Source: Thysanoteuthis rhombus (lineage: Eukaryota > Mollusca > Cephalopoda > Oegopsida > Thysanoteuthidae). From it: a stretch of DNA of 64,000 nt. Made by a program: the position numbers and the translations under genes. Below, piece after piece: positions 44,395 through 58,475 of the stretch. The stretch is taken from contig OY735222.1 of NCBI GenBank assembly GCA_963457665.1, positions 41,727,398 through 41,791,397 of the forward strand, in the 5' to 3' direction. The notes below the pieces were generated by a model. That model saw only the letters and a program-made list of their open reading frames with translations. It made no database searches and was not told where the DNA came from. Every line of letters starts with the position of its first letter. Within the stretch, counting starts at the first letter, position 1.

Positions 44395-44647
44395 TATATA
44401 TATATATATATGTGTGTGTGTGTATGCGTACGTGTTGATGTGTGAGCGTGTGCGTACGTGTATATATGGACATGTACATATGCATATGAGTCACTTTATA
44501 CAAACACACACACACTTATACATGTACATATATATTATTTAGTAATATATATATGCTTGTGTCTGTGTGTGTGTGTGTCTACGTCAAGGGACACATTCTC
44601 TGTGTTATAACAGGGGGTCATTTCAAATAGATTTTCAAATAATTTAA

Positions 44648-44713
<66 letters not shown>
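44395..44713. repeat. microsatellite cluster (TA)n/(TG)n/(CA)n
   Basis: (AT)n at about 44395-44411, TG-rich runs to 44470, CA at about 44502-44515, TG at 44560-44580 and a long (AT)n at about 44651-44713. Confidence 0.9.
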
Positions 44714-44715
<2 letters not shown>

Positions 44716-45459
44716 AAGTCTTTTGCGAATATATCAATTGTATATGCATCGTAATGAATATTTAGATATGTATATATTAATTATGAATGATGATTTTAGC
44801 GGTAAACTAGGTTCTGCTTTGTAATTATTACAAAAAACGCAACATTTTCCTGAATTTTTTTTTTATTGAATGAAAGAAGTTAAAAATCGATATCACTTTC
44901 GTAATTTTTTGACTTTATTACATTATTTTTTTTTCATATAAATGTGAGTGTAGAAAGATAGCAAAACAAACAAATAAACAAACGGAATTCAGGCAAGCAT
45001 AAAGCAAAGTGTGTGACAAAGAGTGCATTTGGTTAAGTGAGGGGAACGGTTTGTTGCTCAGAAGGTAGTAAGTGGTTCCCTAATCACTCATAAAAGGCAT
45101 CTTGTTAATTTCCGATAATATGCCTTTTTTTTTCTTTTCTTTTTTTTTTTTTTGGAATTAGTAGATACAGTAAGTAAATAGGCAGACTGGTGTTGATATT
45201 GGGGATCGCTTTTTTAGTAAGTAAAAAATAAAAGTAAGAACAGTTGTTAAAAAATTGAAGTATTCGACCGTCTTGTTTTTTTTTTTAGAGGTGTTCGAAG
45301 GTATTTTAATGGGTTGAAAAAGAGAAGAGTGAAAAATGTGACACGTGATCTCAGGGTGCAGATTTTATTGGTTAATTGTTTATGACTATTATTGTTGTTA
45401 CTCATTGTAGTTATTATTTGAAGAAAGACTATTGTTAATATTTGCTTTTAATCAATGTC

Positions 45460-46133
45460 TATTTTCTTTCCTCTAAGTAATATTCTTCCTTCCTTTATCG
45501 TCAAAAAACTCTTTCCAGTCATTCTCGTTGTTTTTCGATTCCGTTGGTCTCTTATCTTCTTTTTTTTTTCTTTCTGTAATTCTTAATCTCTTAATTCTTT
45601 TCTTTCATTCTCTCATTAAATCTTTCTTTCTTCATTTCAGTCTTTTTCATTCATTTATGGTCTTTCTCTTTTGATTTTTTTACGGTTATTCCGAAATCAT
45701 TTTTTTTCTACTTTCTTTCTTCTTCATACCTTTTTCCTTCATTCATCCTGTCGGTATTTCCTTCCGCCTTTCCCTTCACTCCGTCATTGTCACTTGTCTT
45801 TCATTCATTCATTCATTCATTCTTCCTTTTTTTTCTTTCTTTCTTTATTTATTTCTTTCTTTCTTTCTTTACCAGAACTTAATTTGTTCCCTTCCATTTC
45901 TGTCCTATTTCATTTTTTAAAATTCTTTTTTTATACTATTTACCATTTTTTCTTCGTTTCTTTTTTCTTTCTTTCTCTGTTTTATCATTTTTAAAAATTC
46001 TTTAATCGTCTGCCTTTTCTTTCTTTCATTCTTTGTACTTTGTTCAATAATTCCTTCAATTTCTCATTCGTTTCTCTTTTGATTTTTCCTTTCATTCAAC
46101 TACCCATATTTTTCTTTTTTTTTATTTCACTTT

Positions 46134-46174
<41 letters not shown>

Positions 46175-46445
46175 CTTTTGTTCATTTATTCGTTTCTAAG
46201 TTTACTCCTTTTTATTATTTTTATTTCTTTTGCTTTTATTTTCCCTTCGAGACATTGGATCGTTTTTCTTTTTAACTTTCTTTCTCACACCAACTTCTTT
46301 TTTTTTCTTTTCCTTCGTTTTCATTCGTTCAGTTTCTTCAAACTGTATTCTTTCCTTCTCTTTGAAACAAAAAAGGTTTTCTCATTCATTCAGTCATTTT
46401 TTTTTCACCTTTTCCTTTCGTTTTTCTTTCTGTCTCATTTTCGCA
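45460..46445. repeat. 1-kb pyrimidine-strand tract, (TTTC)n-rich
   Basis: Plus strand T/C-biased with TTCATTCA and pure TTTC runs (about 46137-46173). Phe/Ser/Leu frames of up to 141 codons are artefacts. Confidence 0.9.
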
Positions 46446-46979
46446 CGAAGAATTCCATCATTTAGCTCAAAGACATTGTCTCACTATTTAGCTGAATTCT
46501 TTTGACCACACCCTATCTTCTCGCTTCCTGACCCCTCACTCATTGAAATAACTACCAGGATAAATTTATTTCAACAGCACTAACTGTGATTAAGCTGATG
46601 TGAACTTTACTCTCTGACTAAGATTGTGCAAAATCTTAACGTTGGCCTTGGCACGGGAGTATCATTTCCTGGACAGTATCTCCCTATTTTAATCTGTTGT
46701 GATTTGGAAAGTTTCTACGTCTGACTATACTTCATGGCCTTGAGAGCAACTACTTTTGCTTTAGGAAATACAGAAATCAAATCAAAGTCAAAGACCGTCC
46801 CACGCTTGCAGTCGAGGGCTACCCATGGGCTCCCCTCTCAATACGGTACTCTCCTTCCAAACAGCGAGGGTGTGGATCGATTCCAGTGTTTTCCGTCTAC
46901 CGTTTCCATTAGAGTGTACTCAGTTAGTTGCTGTGTTCACTGGGAAACTTGTGCTAATAAAGAGTTTTCTACACTCTTC

Positions 46980-47052
46980 GCTCATACCGGGAATCGAACT
47001 TGGATCCTCACTGCGTGTGAGGCATACGTGCTAACCAGTCGACAATCTGAGC
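46980..47052 (-). repeat. tRNA-like sequence (73 bp), probable SINE head or tRNA pseudogene
   Basis: On the minus strand a seven-base 5' end GCTCAGA can pair at six positions with the 3' end TATGAGC. It has an A-box-like 'gtcgactggttagcac', a five-pair anticodon stem CCTCA/TGAGG around a seven-base loop CACGCAG, and a T loop TTCGATT. Against a functional tRNA: the loop has A instead of U at position 33 and the T stem pairs at only three of five positions. Confidence 0.6.
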
Positions 47053-47619
47053 GGAATACAGAAATCATGTAATCAAATCATTACAATCATCATTAATGAA
47101 ATATAATTATTCTCGTGAAAAAAATTATCTATTTTAAATGGATAAGTTAGGTTTTTGTAATGGTTTAAATTACGAGCGTGCAGATTCTGTTAATAACTGT
47201 TTTGTTGTATAAATGATTTCATTATAATTAAATACACTAACAGTTCGGACAGATCCCGACTTGTTCATTTCTGTTTCATCATCCGTCCTTACATAGGTTA
47301 GGAATTAATTCAATATACTTCTGACACTTTCTCTAAGTATTGATTCGAGTCGATTCAACACCTAATTCTCATTCATGTTCTAATCATTTACTTGTACGAA
47401 ACAAGTTTTTAAACCAGTAGAATCTGTTAGCTCTTGCTAGAAATCAAGTGAAAGCAAGTCTCTATTACTGTTGTTATCCCAAATTCACCCTCAGGGAAGA
47501 ATATAGCGCTGAATTGCTCTGTTTGGTTGCCGTCGTCATCATCACCATCATCATAGTCATCATCATCTCTAATTTTTAATGTTATCATTAATTTTAACAT
47601 CATTATCATGTTGTTGCCG

Positions 47620-49285
47620 AATTTGGGGGTCGATCCCCCCTTAACTTGGCCACCATATAGATCAGAATTTATTTCCCTGCCCTCAACTTCTCTGGGTATG
47701 TCTCATCATTTACAGCACATGGCGAAATTATTATCACAAATAAACCCGAATACATTCATATTTACACTCAATTTTCAGATTGTCTTCTGTTCACTGTATA
47801 TATATATATATGTGTGTATGTGTGTACTGAGCTTAGTTAAATTTAGCAATGAACTAAATGGTGTTATAAAAATTATGTTGTGTCAATACTCCAATTAGAG
47901 AGGTTTTGTATGCCTGACATGAAAAACAGCATTCGAACACGGGATACTTGGGCTGATGGGAAACATATAATTGCTTCTGTTGCCAACCAGGTCTTGTTTG
48001 ACAATTAATAGATTTCTACTAAGTCTAGCTTATTTTAGCATAAGATTTAGTGTGGGTAAGAAGATTGTGATGCCTCAGTTCTATTGAAAATCTGCATTCG
48101 AAATCCTTTGGTTGTACTTGGGTTCGAATACTGGCTTTAATTAGAAGCAGGCAAATTTTCAAGTTGATGTTCTCTCTATGAAATCCTCGTATTTAAAATA
48201 TTACAAGGTATCTATGTTTAATGAAACTTTTTTGCATGGATATCAAGTTACGCATAATACTATTCAAGGTTATTTATTATAATTATTCTGATTACATTTC
48301 ACCTTCATCTCAGATTTTATACGAAATCCAGAAGATATTACGCTTGTAAATAATCACTATTTGAGTAACAAAAAAGATGTAATTGATTTTGATTATATTT
48401 GAACGCTTATCATCATACCCTCGGTGCAAGATGTTCTTATTTTATTCACAGCACTAACCAATCAATCATTGGCTATTATTTTCGACGAAACTTTCCTTCG
48501 GGGAATCAATTCTGAAGATAAACCTTCCGTTCTCGTGATTCTAATTCTTCTAATGTCTATAGTCATTTTTTTCAGCCTCTCGGAGAAAAGGATCTTCTTG
48601 AAAACAAACACCTCAAGCGTTCATGAGCAAAACTGTCAGCTATGTTCTTGTGTTTTGAAGTTTAACAAGTTCCTTTGTCCTGTATCGATGGTAATCAATT
48701 TTATTCTTGTGTGATTGTTCAATGAAGTTTACTCTCAGTGTTAATTTGATTTCACCTCTAGCCACTTCTGTTCGGCTGAGGGACAATATGTATGAATGGT
48801 CTACACGGGTTCAAATCGAAGTCGCCGAGAGTGACATGAATTTGAAGACTGTAACGTCTCCAAAGCTTGTTTCTTAATGCATCAATGGAGCACAAATACT
48901 TTCACGCGAAACAAGTGATGTCGAGTCCAAAACGAGAACAGCTCATTACAACCTTCTCCACGTTATAGTATTTGATAAGTAAAAAGAACTAAAGGGAACA
49001 TTTATAACAGTTTTCAAAGTACTCCTGATTCCGGTGTCTTAGATCTCGAGAACCTTCTCAATAATTACGCTGTCTTGCGCAACACAATAGTTTACATAGT
49101 TGCTTATCTCAGTTCAAATTCTATTTATTCTCGCCTTGTTTTGTAGAACCAATATCAGGATTTTGCCTTGCGCTACAATATTAATGAACGATACCCTTAC
49201 TATAATATTTCACGATTTGGGATGAAGATATCCATGCATTTTTCTATATTTAACTTTCAGGTTTTTTGCAATGCTCCGTGCAAAC
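47620..49285. other. no recognisable gene
   Basis: AT-rich. A 96-codon frame at 48424-48714 has a hydrophobic segment but no recognisable domain, and its length is within chance expectation. Confidence 0.45.
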
Positions 49286-49293
49286 ACTCATGG

Positions 49294-49347
49294 AGATGGC
49301 TGGCACCTAGATGGGTGACCCTTTAGGAATAGCAAGTGCTGTAAGGG
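49294..49347 (+). repeat. 5S-rRNA-derived fragment, copy 4 (3' part)
   Basis: 'ggctggcacctagatgggtg' and 'accctttaggaatagcaagt', then 'gctgtaaggg', align with the last third of 5S rRNA, including the box C region 'GGATGGGTGACC'. No upstream 5S part is seen. Confidence 0.65.
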
Positions 49348-50843
49348 AGTCATGTAGAGCCTACCATAGATCCAGTTAATCTTCCTATAGAAGAGACCGA
49401 TCTCTACATTGGATAAATGAAAGAGCTTTCGCTCTTTGTTGAATGTATTTTCTGTTTTAGGGTTTGTACTTGGCGTTGAAATCATTTTCGGGGAAGCTTC
49501 TTTTTGGACAAGTTCCCACGTTCTCACATTATTATGACTGTTATCATGAATCAAGCGATCAAAAAGATGGTGATGATGACAGTGATGGTGATGATGGTGT
49601 TGTTGGTGGTGTCAGAGCTGTTATCCATTGTCATAATAATTATCATCATCATCATTTTAATCAAACTGATGGAAGAAAACGTTTAGACTATACAGTGATG
49701 ATGTGAGAGTGAGACTGTTTCATTATTATCATTATTTCTAGTGAAAATAGTAAAGGGTACAGACTCTATACTATTGGTGTTAATATTCTTATTTATGGTT
49801 ATTATTGATATCTTATTTATTATTGGAATAGTTCAGAATGCTTTCTTCTTTTCCTTCTCCTTCTTCTTATGATTATTATTGTTGTTGTTGTCGTTGTCAT
49901 TGTTGTTAATATTGTTTTTATTTCTGTTCTTGTAATAATTCATAGATTTAAATACATCAGATTTCTGTGAGTGTAAACTCCGTACATTTTTATTCAGTCT
50001 CCTACAGTTTTTAAGGACACTACTTTCACTTCAAGGCCATACTCATGAAGTATACCACCAGGAAAAAAACTTTATGTTCACCAATGCCATACAGCTAGTA
50101 TTACTATTAGGATTATTATTGTTTTTTTTCTAATTAGTCAAACTAATATTGGTTAGTCATTATTACACTATTGACAACTCTTTTTTTTTTATCCAGGTAT
50201 AAGGAATAGTATACTTATTTTTTTTTGATATACTGTCACTAGTTTTGTGATATATTTTTACAAATCACTTTAAGGTTAGTGCTACATTAAACTCGATGGC
50301 AGCCCTTAGACAAGAAGAGCGTATCGTCTTGTTTACTAGATGAGTCACGGTAGTCAGACTGACGGTCGTACTGAATTAGATGCAGCGTACAGCTGCGTGA
50401 GTTGGAAAAAAAAAAGATTTAAAATCAACTCAGAATATCATTCTGTTATGAATATTCTGATATATTAGAACACGTTTAGATCAATAAACGCGTTTGTATG
50501 CGCGAGGCCGTTTGTTTAGAATCATGTAGGTATGTATTTTGAAGGGATATAGGTGTGAATAGATGTGTACAAATGAGATGTTCTTTTTGAATATTTTGTG
50601 TGCTTTTTCTATTCCAGTTTGCTTTTTTTTTTTAAATGTAGAAATAGAATGAGGAGTGGTTTGTTTACAGAATAAATGGGAAAAATTTTACATGCAATAA
50701 AAATCGTTGCTCAGTTATGCTAAGTTAGCTAGTTTCAGGCGGTTTTATTGGGAGGATTTTTTAAAGAATTTTTTGAAGTTTTGCCGCCATATTTTTCTCA
50801 TTTTGTTATTCTCAAAAACATGAAAAACATAACATTTTCCATA

Positions 50844-50844
<1 letters not shown>

Positions 50845-50920
<76 letters not shown>

Positions 50921-50940
50921 CGTGTGTGTGTGTATATATA
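50845..50940. repeat. (TA)n-(TG)n microsatellite
   Basis: About 36 TA units, then TGCGTGTGTGTGTG. Confidence 0.95.
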
Positions 50941-51304
50941 ATAAAAAGTAGCGATGGAAATGCAGATTTCATTTATTAATTTTTTTCTGTCGATGTAAAG
51001 ACTGTTTTCTGGAGGGCTAGATGTTGGTATAAAATTTACTTATTTTATTGTACGGCCGGGAAAATATTTAGTTAGGTAGATTGGGAAAATTCAAACATGG
51101 GCGATATTTTGTTTCTTGTGTTCGATTTTTCCTCTGAGTATACATACAATTTTCTTAGAATATTTTGAATGTGCTCAATAAAATTCAACATAGATTTTAT
51201 TTCAAAGATGTTTTTTGGCAATAGTATTAAAAGCCATTTTTCAAAAAATTATATGTTTGTTATTATTTTTCGTTTTCTCTTTTGATATTCCCAAAGATAT
51301 AGAT

Positions 51305-51860
51305 TAGAAGGAAAGAAGGGTGGAGGGGGGGGGAGGAAGGAAAGAAGGGGGTAGAAAGAGAAGAGAAGAGAAAAGAGAGAGACGAAGAATAGGAAAGAAA
51401 AAGGGGCAAAGGAAAGAAGTAATAAAGTGAGAAATAGTAAAAGACGGGAAGGAAAGAGAAAAAGACAGCAAGAAAGGAAAGGAAAGAGTGAGGGGGAAGA
51501 AAGGAAGGGAAGAGAAAGAGAATATGAAAGAGGTTATAAAAAAGAAAAGGTTTTTTAAAAGGTAGATAGGTGCTGAAAATAGCAAGAGAAGAAGAGGGGG
51601 ACGAGGTAGGAAAATATTTGTTGAACTTAATCAACTGTGGCACTCGGCCAGATTCATGGTGTCCCCGGTGAGAATCAACCTCACTAGAGGCAGAAATAAG
51701 AAGAATCGTAGAGAGAAAAAGATTTGACAAGAATAAGTGTCGAAAAGGAAGGAAGAAAAAAATGCTGAAGAAGGAAAGGGAGAAAACAGTAGAGAAGGGG
51801 GGAATAAACAACTAAAGATAGATAGAGAAAGGAAAGAGGATAGAAATGAAAGTGGGTTGT
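51305..51860. repeat. purine-strand tract
   Basis: Plus strand A/G-rich (GGAAAGAA units), with a roughly 60-base ordinary insert at about 51620-51685. Minus-strand frames of up to 182 codons are compositional. Confidence 0.85.
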
Positions 51861-52259
51861 TAGCCATTACCCATGTGATATAGAACTCGAATCTGGTGTC
51901 TTTGCGCCAGATTCACGTCAGTTTATCAAATATCTAGAATTCGACACAATCTCTTCTTCAAATTGATTTAAGTATTTCGAAAAATACCGTTGGAACGTCG
52001 GTATTAAACGTAGACTTCAGGAGAAGTAGACCCTCACTTCTAAGTGCGGTGGAGTTGTGGTATGTTTTGCATACCCATGGATGTAATATGCGACTTGGAG
52101 CCTTTATTTTCAAGTGGGCAGGTGCTAAAATTTACCGGGACCGCACGGTCTTAGTTGCATTTCTCTGACCCTGACATTTCAAGTGTAATGGGGAGGTGCT
52201 GTCTAAGTGGGGGCCGTATCCCTATTGTCTGAATGCAATAGTCGAATTCAATAACGACT

Positions 52260-53055
52260 AGTGTCGACAGGACGAAAAGATAGACAGCGAAGAAAGATAG
52301 AAAAAGGGAAAGAAAGGAAGAAAAATGGAAATGTATGGGGAGGGAGAAAAAGGAAAATAGATTAGAAAGAGCAAAAAAAAAAAAGAGAAAGAAAGGGAGG
52401 AGGAAAAACAGAATAAAGAAAGAATAAAAGAAGAGAACAAGAGAAAAAAACATCGAAAGAGAGAAAATTGAAGACTGAAGGAAAAAAGAAAGGAAGGAAG
52501 AAAGTAAGAAAGAAAAAAGAAAGAGAGAAAAAAAGAATGAAAGACAGAGAAAGAAAAAGGTAAAGGACATGATTAAGAAAAACGAAAGAAAGAAAGAAAG
52601 ACAGAAAGAAAGAGAAAAAGATAAAAGAAATGATTAAGAAAGAAAGAAAGAATGTAGAGAGAAAAGAGAGAAAGAGAAAAAAGAAAATGAAAGAGAGAAA
52701 GAAAATGCGAGAGGAAGAAACAAGAAAGAGAGAAATAAGGAAAGAGGGAAAATGTTGAATAGAGAATGAGAAAGGAAGAAAAAAAGGGAACATGAAGGAG
52801 AGAAAGAGAGAGAGAGAAAGAAAGAAAGAAAGAAAGAAAGGAAGCTAAACTAAAAAGTAAACAAAATGAAAAGCAAAAACATTTTGTCGATGAAAACAAA
52901 AGAATGAAGGAAGCAAAATCATAATTCAATAAAAGATGAAAACTGAAAAGAAAAAAAAAAACAGGTGAAATAAAAATAAAGCGAACGAATAAATCAACGA
53001 ATGAAAAGAAAAAACAACGATAAAAAATAAAGAACAAAGAAAAAAAGAGTAGATT
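52260..53055. repeat. purine-strand tract, (GAAA)n-rich
   Basis: Plus strand A/G-rich for about 800 bases with GAAAGAAAGAAA runs near 52585-52605 and 52815-52840. Frames of up to 154 codons are artefacts. Confidence 0.9.
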
Positions 53056-53109
53056 TTTTTTTTTTGAAAAAAAAAAAGTGCAAATTTATTCGTTATCTGA
53101 AATGTTCAT

Positions 53110-53205
53110 TACTAAACCAAGGGTCGTGTCCATCGAGATCACGTCAAGCAACCTATGTCTGTTCTTCCGTGGTAGTATTCTGATTGGTTGGAATATTAAT
53201 GACCA
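53110..53205 (+). repeat. dispersed repeat family G, copy 1
   Basis: 'gatcacgtcaagcaacctat' and 'ccgtggtagtattctgattg' match the reverse complement of 62915-63000. Confidence 0.6.
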
Positions 53206-53974
53206 GAACAGATAACACCCGTCCGAGTAAGAAAAAAAAAACAGAACAAAAAACAAAAAAGATCATGTAGGGCGGTGCAATGCCGGATTAAGCATGTTGG
53301 GAGGAGCCTATAGCTTAAGTTTTAAGGGAGCCTCAAATTCAAATAATACTAATGAAAAAACTGAACATTTTTAGCTTGCCTAATAAAATTATTTTATCAA
53401 TTTGCCATAAAACCAAAATAGTTCAACTATGTCTGACATTTCAGTAATAGTACTACTTTTTCGTTTTGATATTTGCACAGCGGGTATGACTTCAGTATAT
53501 GTATCATATATATAAATATACATGTATATATATATACCACACACCCAGTTTTTGCTGTACAGAAAGAAAAAAAAAATAACCCTAACTGAAAGTGATTGGA
53601 TGAAATCGCTAATCTCAAATATTCAGCCGTTCATAAAAGTTGAAGGCTGTATAGTACTTTAGCGGTAGAATAAAGGCAGAATCACTGAATCTGAATTGAT
53701 AGCTTGCAAGCATTTAGAGCGGGGCCGTTGAAAATGCAGGGCCCGTAGCAAATGCCACTTTTGCTACCTAATTAATCCGGCACTGGGGAGGTGCGAAAAT
53801 CAACAATTGATTAGCAATACATCAAATGAGTTTCCATGACCGGGAGATCAGCGGATCCATTCCGAGAATCTTTGCTTCGGGATCTTCACTCAAAAATTGT
53901 CCGCGCTGGCGAGAAGCCCCGTTATGTCTCTATCTTGAATTCTTATAAGTTCAAAGGATGATCCAGGCTTCGAT

Positions 53975-54272
53975 CTCGGATTTCATCACCGGAGGAAAAA
54001 AAAAAAATGGGTAGACAATCCTCGCTAACCCACTGAGTGCGAATGAGAAAATATCAATCATTGTGGTAATAGTAATTACTTAATACTCTTCGCCACCTGC
54101 CAAAGTTAACGGGCTAATCCCTATCGATCGATAATTCTCCATAACAAAACATATTTGTATATTTCGCTGACAGTGGAATAGGGTCTGGATCGAAATCGAT
54201 CCTGTTTGGAATCAAACTAAGGATCTTTAGTGATATAGAACCAGCTGATCGACCAGTCGAAACATATATTTG
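53975..54272 (-). repeat. two tRNA-like fragments
   Basis: On the minus strand 'cagtgggttagcgaggattg' (about 54012-54035) looks like an A box with a worn B box behind it, and 'actggtcgatcagctggttc' (about 54237-54258) is followed by B-box-like 'agtttgattcc'. Probably SINE relics. Confidence 0.4.
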
Positions 54273-54586
54273 TGAATGGGGGAAAATTGATAATTTGTTT
54301 TTTTTTTTGAAAAGTTGTTATTGTATTATTTTTTTAAGTGTTATAAGGGAAAGAGTTCTAGTACAAAGATTATGATATCGTTAGTTTCATAGTTAGCCGA
54401 ATTTTCCGATTAGTATAATACAAAAGAGCAAAAGAATTATTTCAAAAAGAATTTTTCTGTAATATCCAAAAAATCGAAATTTAGTCAGTAACACCCCTAG
54501 AATTGCATTTTCAAAAATGAATGACACAACATAAAAATAAATCAACGAAAGATATTGAAAATAAGAATCGAGAGAGATAGATAAGG

Positions 54587-54589
<3 letters not shown>

Positions 54590-54671
<82 letters not shown>

Positions 54672-54690
54672 AGAGAGAGAGGAAGAGAGG
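54590..54690. repeat. (TA)n-(GA)n microsatellite
   Basis: About 39 TA units, then GA and GGAAGA repeats. Confidence 0.95.
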
Positions 54691-55679
54691 AAGAGGAAGA
54701 GAGAGAAAAAAGATTGCAGTAGGAGAGAGAATAGTAAAAAAAAAAAATATTTCTCTCGTTGTTTCTTGAATTGGTTTTTTGTTTGGAGCTCGAGTCTGCT
54801 TGTAATTTAGATATTAATACACATAAATCAACGCAATATTAGTATACACACTTGCTCCCGGTGTCCCACTCAGTCGCACATTCATATCCCATTAGTAATT
54901 ATATACATATATGTGCTGGGGTTGCATGCTTATATGTATAAGATGTACAATGGGCGTCCTGTTTTTTTTATACATAAATGGAAACAAGATTCGTAAAACG
55001 AAAACAAACACGTAAGAGAACACACAAGCAAACGTGTACAAAAAGTAAAAACAGTTACAAATGCGTAGATTTTTAAGGGATTTAGCAAATAAACTTGCAG
55101 ATAATTTTTCTTTTTTCACCAGGGAAAGCAATAAAAGAAGAAACGTTCATAATAAAAAAAAAGAGAAGAAACAATGAAAAAATTATAAATGAATGTGCGA
55201 AGGAAGCAAATCAAAATAATAGAGAGGTTTAAGATATTCAACTCTGATTACCAATATACGGGGCAGCCATTTTTAGCGCCTCGATTTGGTTTTTTTAGTT
55301 ATAGTACATGATAATTAATAAACAAGTACTTGAAATGGAGGTCTATCATTACAATAGTTTTTAAAAAGCAGAAAAATCAGGAGGGAAATTGGACAAACAT
55401 GATTATTTTTACGATTCCTTGAAGAAAACCTCCCCCCTTGATTTAGATTTTTTTTTTCTGTAAATAAAAGATGTTTCACGGGTTGTCATTACGACCACGG
55501 TAACAATCGTGGCATGAGACAGTTTTAATCACGGATATCATTGTTGTGGTTATTATGGTGATTGCTATTATTTTTATATCGTTGTGGTTACAAATCACTT
55601 TTGTCGTGGTTATGGTGACAGTATTATTTTTTTGATACTCTATTTCTTGATATTATTACAATGATTATATTTGTTGTTG

Positions 55680-55687
<8 letters not shown>

Positions 55688-55734
<47 letters not shown>

Positions 55735-55790
55735 GTTGCTGTTATTTTTATTATTACTAGTATTATTATTGTTATTATTATTATTATTCG
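55688..55790. repeat. (TTA)n array with variants
   Basis: About sixteen pure TTA triplets, then ATTGTT/ATTATT variants. Confidence 0.93.
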
Positions 55791-56041
55791 TGGGATTATC
55801 ATTGCTGTAGGCAGTTCGACAGATATTTTGTTAGTATATTTAAATCAATGTACATTTGAATTACTAACTGGATTACTTATCAAGATCAGTCTTTTTATTA
55901 CTACACTATTGTTACTAACATTGAGAATGATTCTATCATTAGTGGTACATATACAGAATCTTAGATTAATATAGAATATATTGATGGCATACTATATAAC
56001 GCTGTAGTCCCTACACAACCCAGTTCATTTGTGGTTCTATC

Positions 56042-56046
<5 letters not shown>

Positions 56047-56105
<59 letters not shown>

Positions 56106-56340
56106 GTAGAGACACATACTAATTCACACATACACACACTGCTATATATATACATAACTATATATACATACACACTTCGATATGCACACATACACGTATA
56201 TATGAAACTATATACACATATACATATGTAACTATATACACACAAACACACACATACAGATGCACACATACACGCTCAAAAATATACTTGTATAAATATA
56301 TATATACATATATATAAGTGCGTACACACACACACACAAA
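56047..56340. repeat. (TA)n and CA-rich microsatellite cluster
   Basis: (TA)n at 56047-56098, then CACATACACA-type units in several patches to about 56340. Overlapping frames are artefacts. Confidence 0.9.
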
Positions 56341-56829
56341 GCACAGTTGTAGTTTATCAATGTCTGATTTAGTTAATATTTCGGTTTTCATTCACATCAT
56401 CCCCAGAGAAATATGACTCGAAAAGCGCTCGTTGCTTAATTACAGCAAAACAAGCCAGAACCTAATCACAATCTGTCTATATATCACTGTCTATTTCTTA
56501 TCTCGCATAAAAGACACCTGTGGCAGCCTCCGCTCGAATCTCTTCCTATTTTCAGTCGAAAGGTAACAGAAATTGAAATTGTTCATGTTGCGAGCGAAAC
56601 ACAGCCGATAATTTTTGAGGTGATACAAGATTGAAATAGCATAGAAACAGCTAAAAACTCTTGTAAGATGGGGTAAAATAAAATAGTTGCGGGTTTATAT
56701 GCTTATTTGAGATTGGACCTGCTCATAAGGAAGCAAATTAAGAATACCAAAGCTAAAAATAATGTTATAAGTATTATCAACTTGTCATAATAATATAGTT
56801 ATCACTTTGATATAAAACATAACATATTC

Positions 56830-56831
<2 letters not shown>

Positions 56832-56915
<84 letters not shown>
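56832..56915. repeat. (TA)n microsatellite
   Basis: About 42 TA units. Confidence 0.95.
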
Positions 56916-56918
<3 letters not shown>

Positions 56919-56929
56919 GCTTAAAGTTG

Positions 56930-58050
56930 CTTTATTCTACAAGGTAGAGCATTTTAACGGTATTATGCTGGTGATGATTGCGTTACGACGTGCAGTTTTT
57001 GTAGCTTTACGTCGACAAACACGCAAATACACGTACGGAAATTGGATCGATATAACGTAGATTACTAAGTTTGAAACTTTTACATAAACTTTCCTCAATA
57101 GGAAACCAACGTGTCTATGCGTTGTGGAAGTAAGTTTTTTTTTTTCAATTTAAAATCATATTCAAATTTCTCTTCATTGCCAACTTAAAAAGACTCTAGA
57201 TAAATTTAGCCCAGAAACGAGTGGACCAATAGGGCTTGAAATGGCTTGATTTCCGAGAAGTATTTTGAAGGTATGGCGCTTACAAAAATTGCGCCACGAT
57301 GTAACATTTCGTTACGGTACCAAAGACAAACATACGTCGACATACGTAGAGAAATTGAATGAATATAATATAGATATATATTTCATGGCCTCAATTTGCT
57401 TTGGATCTATAGTTCCAATTTATTTTTCTATTTTTCTATCTTTATGTACAAATATTCCTATTTGGGGATGATGCGTCCAAAGGTTAAAACGTTACCAAAA
57501 TCAAACACGATCTTCAATTACTAGACAAATATTGATTGCCGAAGTATATTTTCAGATTCACCTTTATCATTATTGTCTAATTATTTGATAATAGATAGGA
57601 AAGTGTCTAGACGGAGAGATAGCCTGATGGTTAGATAAACAATGTTCAAATACAGAAATGGCCTGATGGCTGGAGACATACAATGCTCCATACCCAGAGA
57701 CATCCAAATAGACAATGGCTAGATAGTAGTTTAAAACCGGGATACCGCGATTTCTCCATATATCACAGACAGGACAATAGTTGGTCAAAAACAGTTTCAA
57801 ATCCCTTGGTTTATACATATATCTATAGATATATCGAGTATATACATCATATGTATGTGTGTGTTTGTTTATGTTTATACCTTGTACCAGTCTAACTTAA
57901 ACAATTATGTACTGATTTTGAATCACTAACTATAATGACTTTAAAACATGGGAATATAAAAAGACGTATTAAACCTTTTTTATCAGTTGTATAGATTTTC
58001 AAGATCGAAGACCTTGTTTTTGGCTACCTCTTTCACCTTAATTTCAATTA
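56930..58050. other. no recognisable gene
   Basis: Contains a minor local repetition around 57610-57680 ('gcctgatgg' twice, 'aatggc' variants) but no coding or RNA feature. Confidence 0.45.
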
Positions 58051-58062
58051 ACACTCACATAC

Positions 58063-58262
58063 GCACACACACGCTCTCTCACACACACACACATCTCTCT
58101 CTCTCTCTCTTATACACACACACACACATGTACCTGTACATGTAGGCTTGTGTAAATATACCCACACATATTTTTCAGCGTGCACATATATACATACAAT
58201 CAAAACCAAACGAATACGCCAACATTTTCGGTCTATCATATATATGTATATATATAAATATA

Positions 58263-58319
<57 letters not shown>

Positions 58320-58475
58320 AGAAAATCGCACATGCTCACAAATATTTCCTATGTACGATTATGCCAACATACATACGCACAGATAAACACACACACACAC
58401 ACACACACACATACACTCACATATGTATATGTATCGTACGCACACACATACAAACACGCTTATTCTTTGTATACT
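58063..58475. repeat. (CA)n, (TC)n, (TA)n microsatellite cluster
   Basis: CA and TC runs at about 58063-58130, (TA)n at about 58258-58316 and CA runs at about 58388-58412. Confidence 0.92.

Noticed and set aside
48424..48714. Possible small membrane protein
   Set aside because: One hydrophobic stretch but no homology, start context or splice evidence.
51263..53037. Chain of 90-180-codon minus-strand frames
   Set aside because: All lie in purine tracts; compositional only.
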